Source: Nannochloris sp. 'desiccata' (lineage: Eukaryota; Chlorophyta; Trebouxiophyceae; Chlorellales; Chlorellaceae). From it: a stretch of 64,000 nt of DNA. Shown here one piece after another: positions 63,651 through 64,000 of the stretch (its first letter is position 1; each line of letters starts with the position of its first letter). The notes beneath the pieces were generated by a model. That model had not been told where the DNA came from. It did no database searches and worked only from the letters and a program-made list of their open reading frames with translations. The stretch is taken from NCBI GenBank assembly GCA_019044685.2, contig JAGTXX020000004.1, forward strand, positions 744,001 through 808,000, in the 5' to 3' direction. The translations under genes and the position numbers were made by a program.

Positions 63651-64000
63651 TTATGGAGTGAATTGAGCTTTCCTCTGCTGTAATCTACGTCCAACCCATC
63701 TTTTCCCGCTCTGCTGCGCCGTTGGCTGCTGCCTTGCTTTCTTCTCTACAGTAGGCGTGGTTGCACGTTGCAACTGATGATTCCTATTCCTTGCAGACAT
63801 AGTCCCCGTCAACAACCTCCACGCACCAGAATTACCGTTCCTTCTCGCTACATCTGCGGCAGTACGGCCATCGCAATCAGCGACCGACACCGATGCCGAG
63901 CCGCCTGCTTCAATTAACAACTGAACCAAAGCAGGGGTTCCTTTCCTTGCAGCTACATGCACGCATGTTTGTCCATATCTGTTAGAAGCTGTCACGAGTG
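63651..64000 (-). CDS. Ankyrin-repeat protein, C-terminal part (5' end outside window)
   Basis: The frame is open to the window edge. The visible 116 residues start inside one ankyrin repeat ('NRYGQTCVHVAARKGTPALV', 'QLLIEAGG'). A second follows ('DCDGRTAADVARRNG', 'AWRLL'). The TPLHxAA consensus is partly kept (TCVHVAA). The tail after about residue 65 is basic and Gln-rich ('KRWVGRRLQQRKAQ'). The partner and function cannot be inferred from this fragment. Confidence 0.75.
   Translation of the reverse strand, partial: LVTASNRYGQTCVHVAARKGTPALVQLLIEAGGSASVSVADCDGRTAADVARRNGNSGAWRLLTGTMSARNRNHQLQRATTPTVEKKARQQPTAQQSGKRWVGRRLQQRKAQFTP

Overview
The window is nuclear DNA of a photosynthetic eukaryote, most probably a chlorophyte green alga. 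Evidence: nearly every gene carries short GT-AG introns (about 70-420 nt). The shikimate gene is the green-lineage DHQ dehydratase/shikimate dehydrogenase fusion rather than a five-domain AROM. There is an LPA2-type photosystem II assembly protein and a plant-type 52-residue QCR10. TGTAA, the usual green-algal poly(A) signal, lies just past several stop codons. A RIB43A-like protein hints at a flagellate stage. The species cannot be named from the sequence alone.

Layout: 1-8.1 kb holds DHQD/SDH (partial), a GDP-sugar transporter, an AP2 protein, a retroposon with target-site duplication, ALKBH1 and a coiled-coil protein. 8.4-17.5 kb holds an MFS transporter, a 2.2 kb noncoding stretch, a giant Q/N-rich protein and an RsmE-type rRNA methyltransferase. 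17.8-31 kb holds a Cys/His-rich protein, a decayed ZIP transporter pseudogene, NUP93, UFL1, an RRM protein, a miniature RIB43A, a lumen-type protein, QCR10 and a secreted repeat protein. 31.6-40.2 kb holds a membrane-anchored AAA ATPase, a small unknown protein, a J-protein, organellar methionine aminopeptidase, and a small cistron whose stop overlaps the start codon of a PhzF-like gene. 40.6-43.3 kb is the most accessory-looking stretch: a repeat zinc-module/GIY-YIG-like gene followed by an intronless alpha-kinase. 43.4-64 kb is mostly core: LPA2, RNase II/R, eL38, thioredoxin, AN1/C2H2 protein, fumarylacetoacetase, CBM-sucrose-phosphatase-like protein, mitochondrial GrpE, SF3B3, a DNAJC14-like protein, RPN12 and the end of an ankyrin protein.

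Most genes are independent housekeeping units packed head-to-head or tail-to-tail with 100-500 bp between them. Functional groups are organelle proteostasis and gene expression (GrpE, MetAP, RsmE, RNase II/R, thioredoxin), nuclear RNA work (SF3B3, RRM protein, NUP93) and protein turnover (RPN12, UFL1). Exon boundaries were inferred by eye from splice signals, reading frame and family resemblance; no computation or database search was run.
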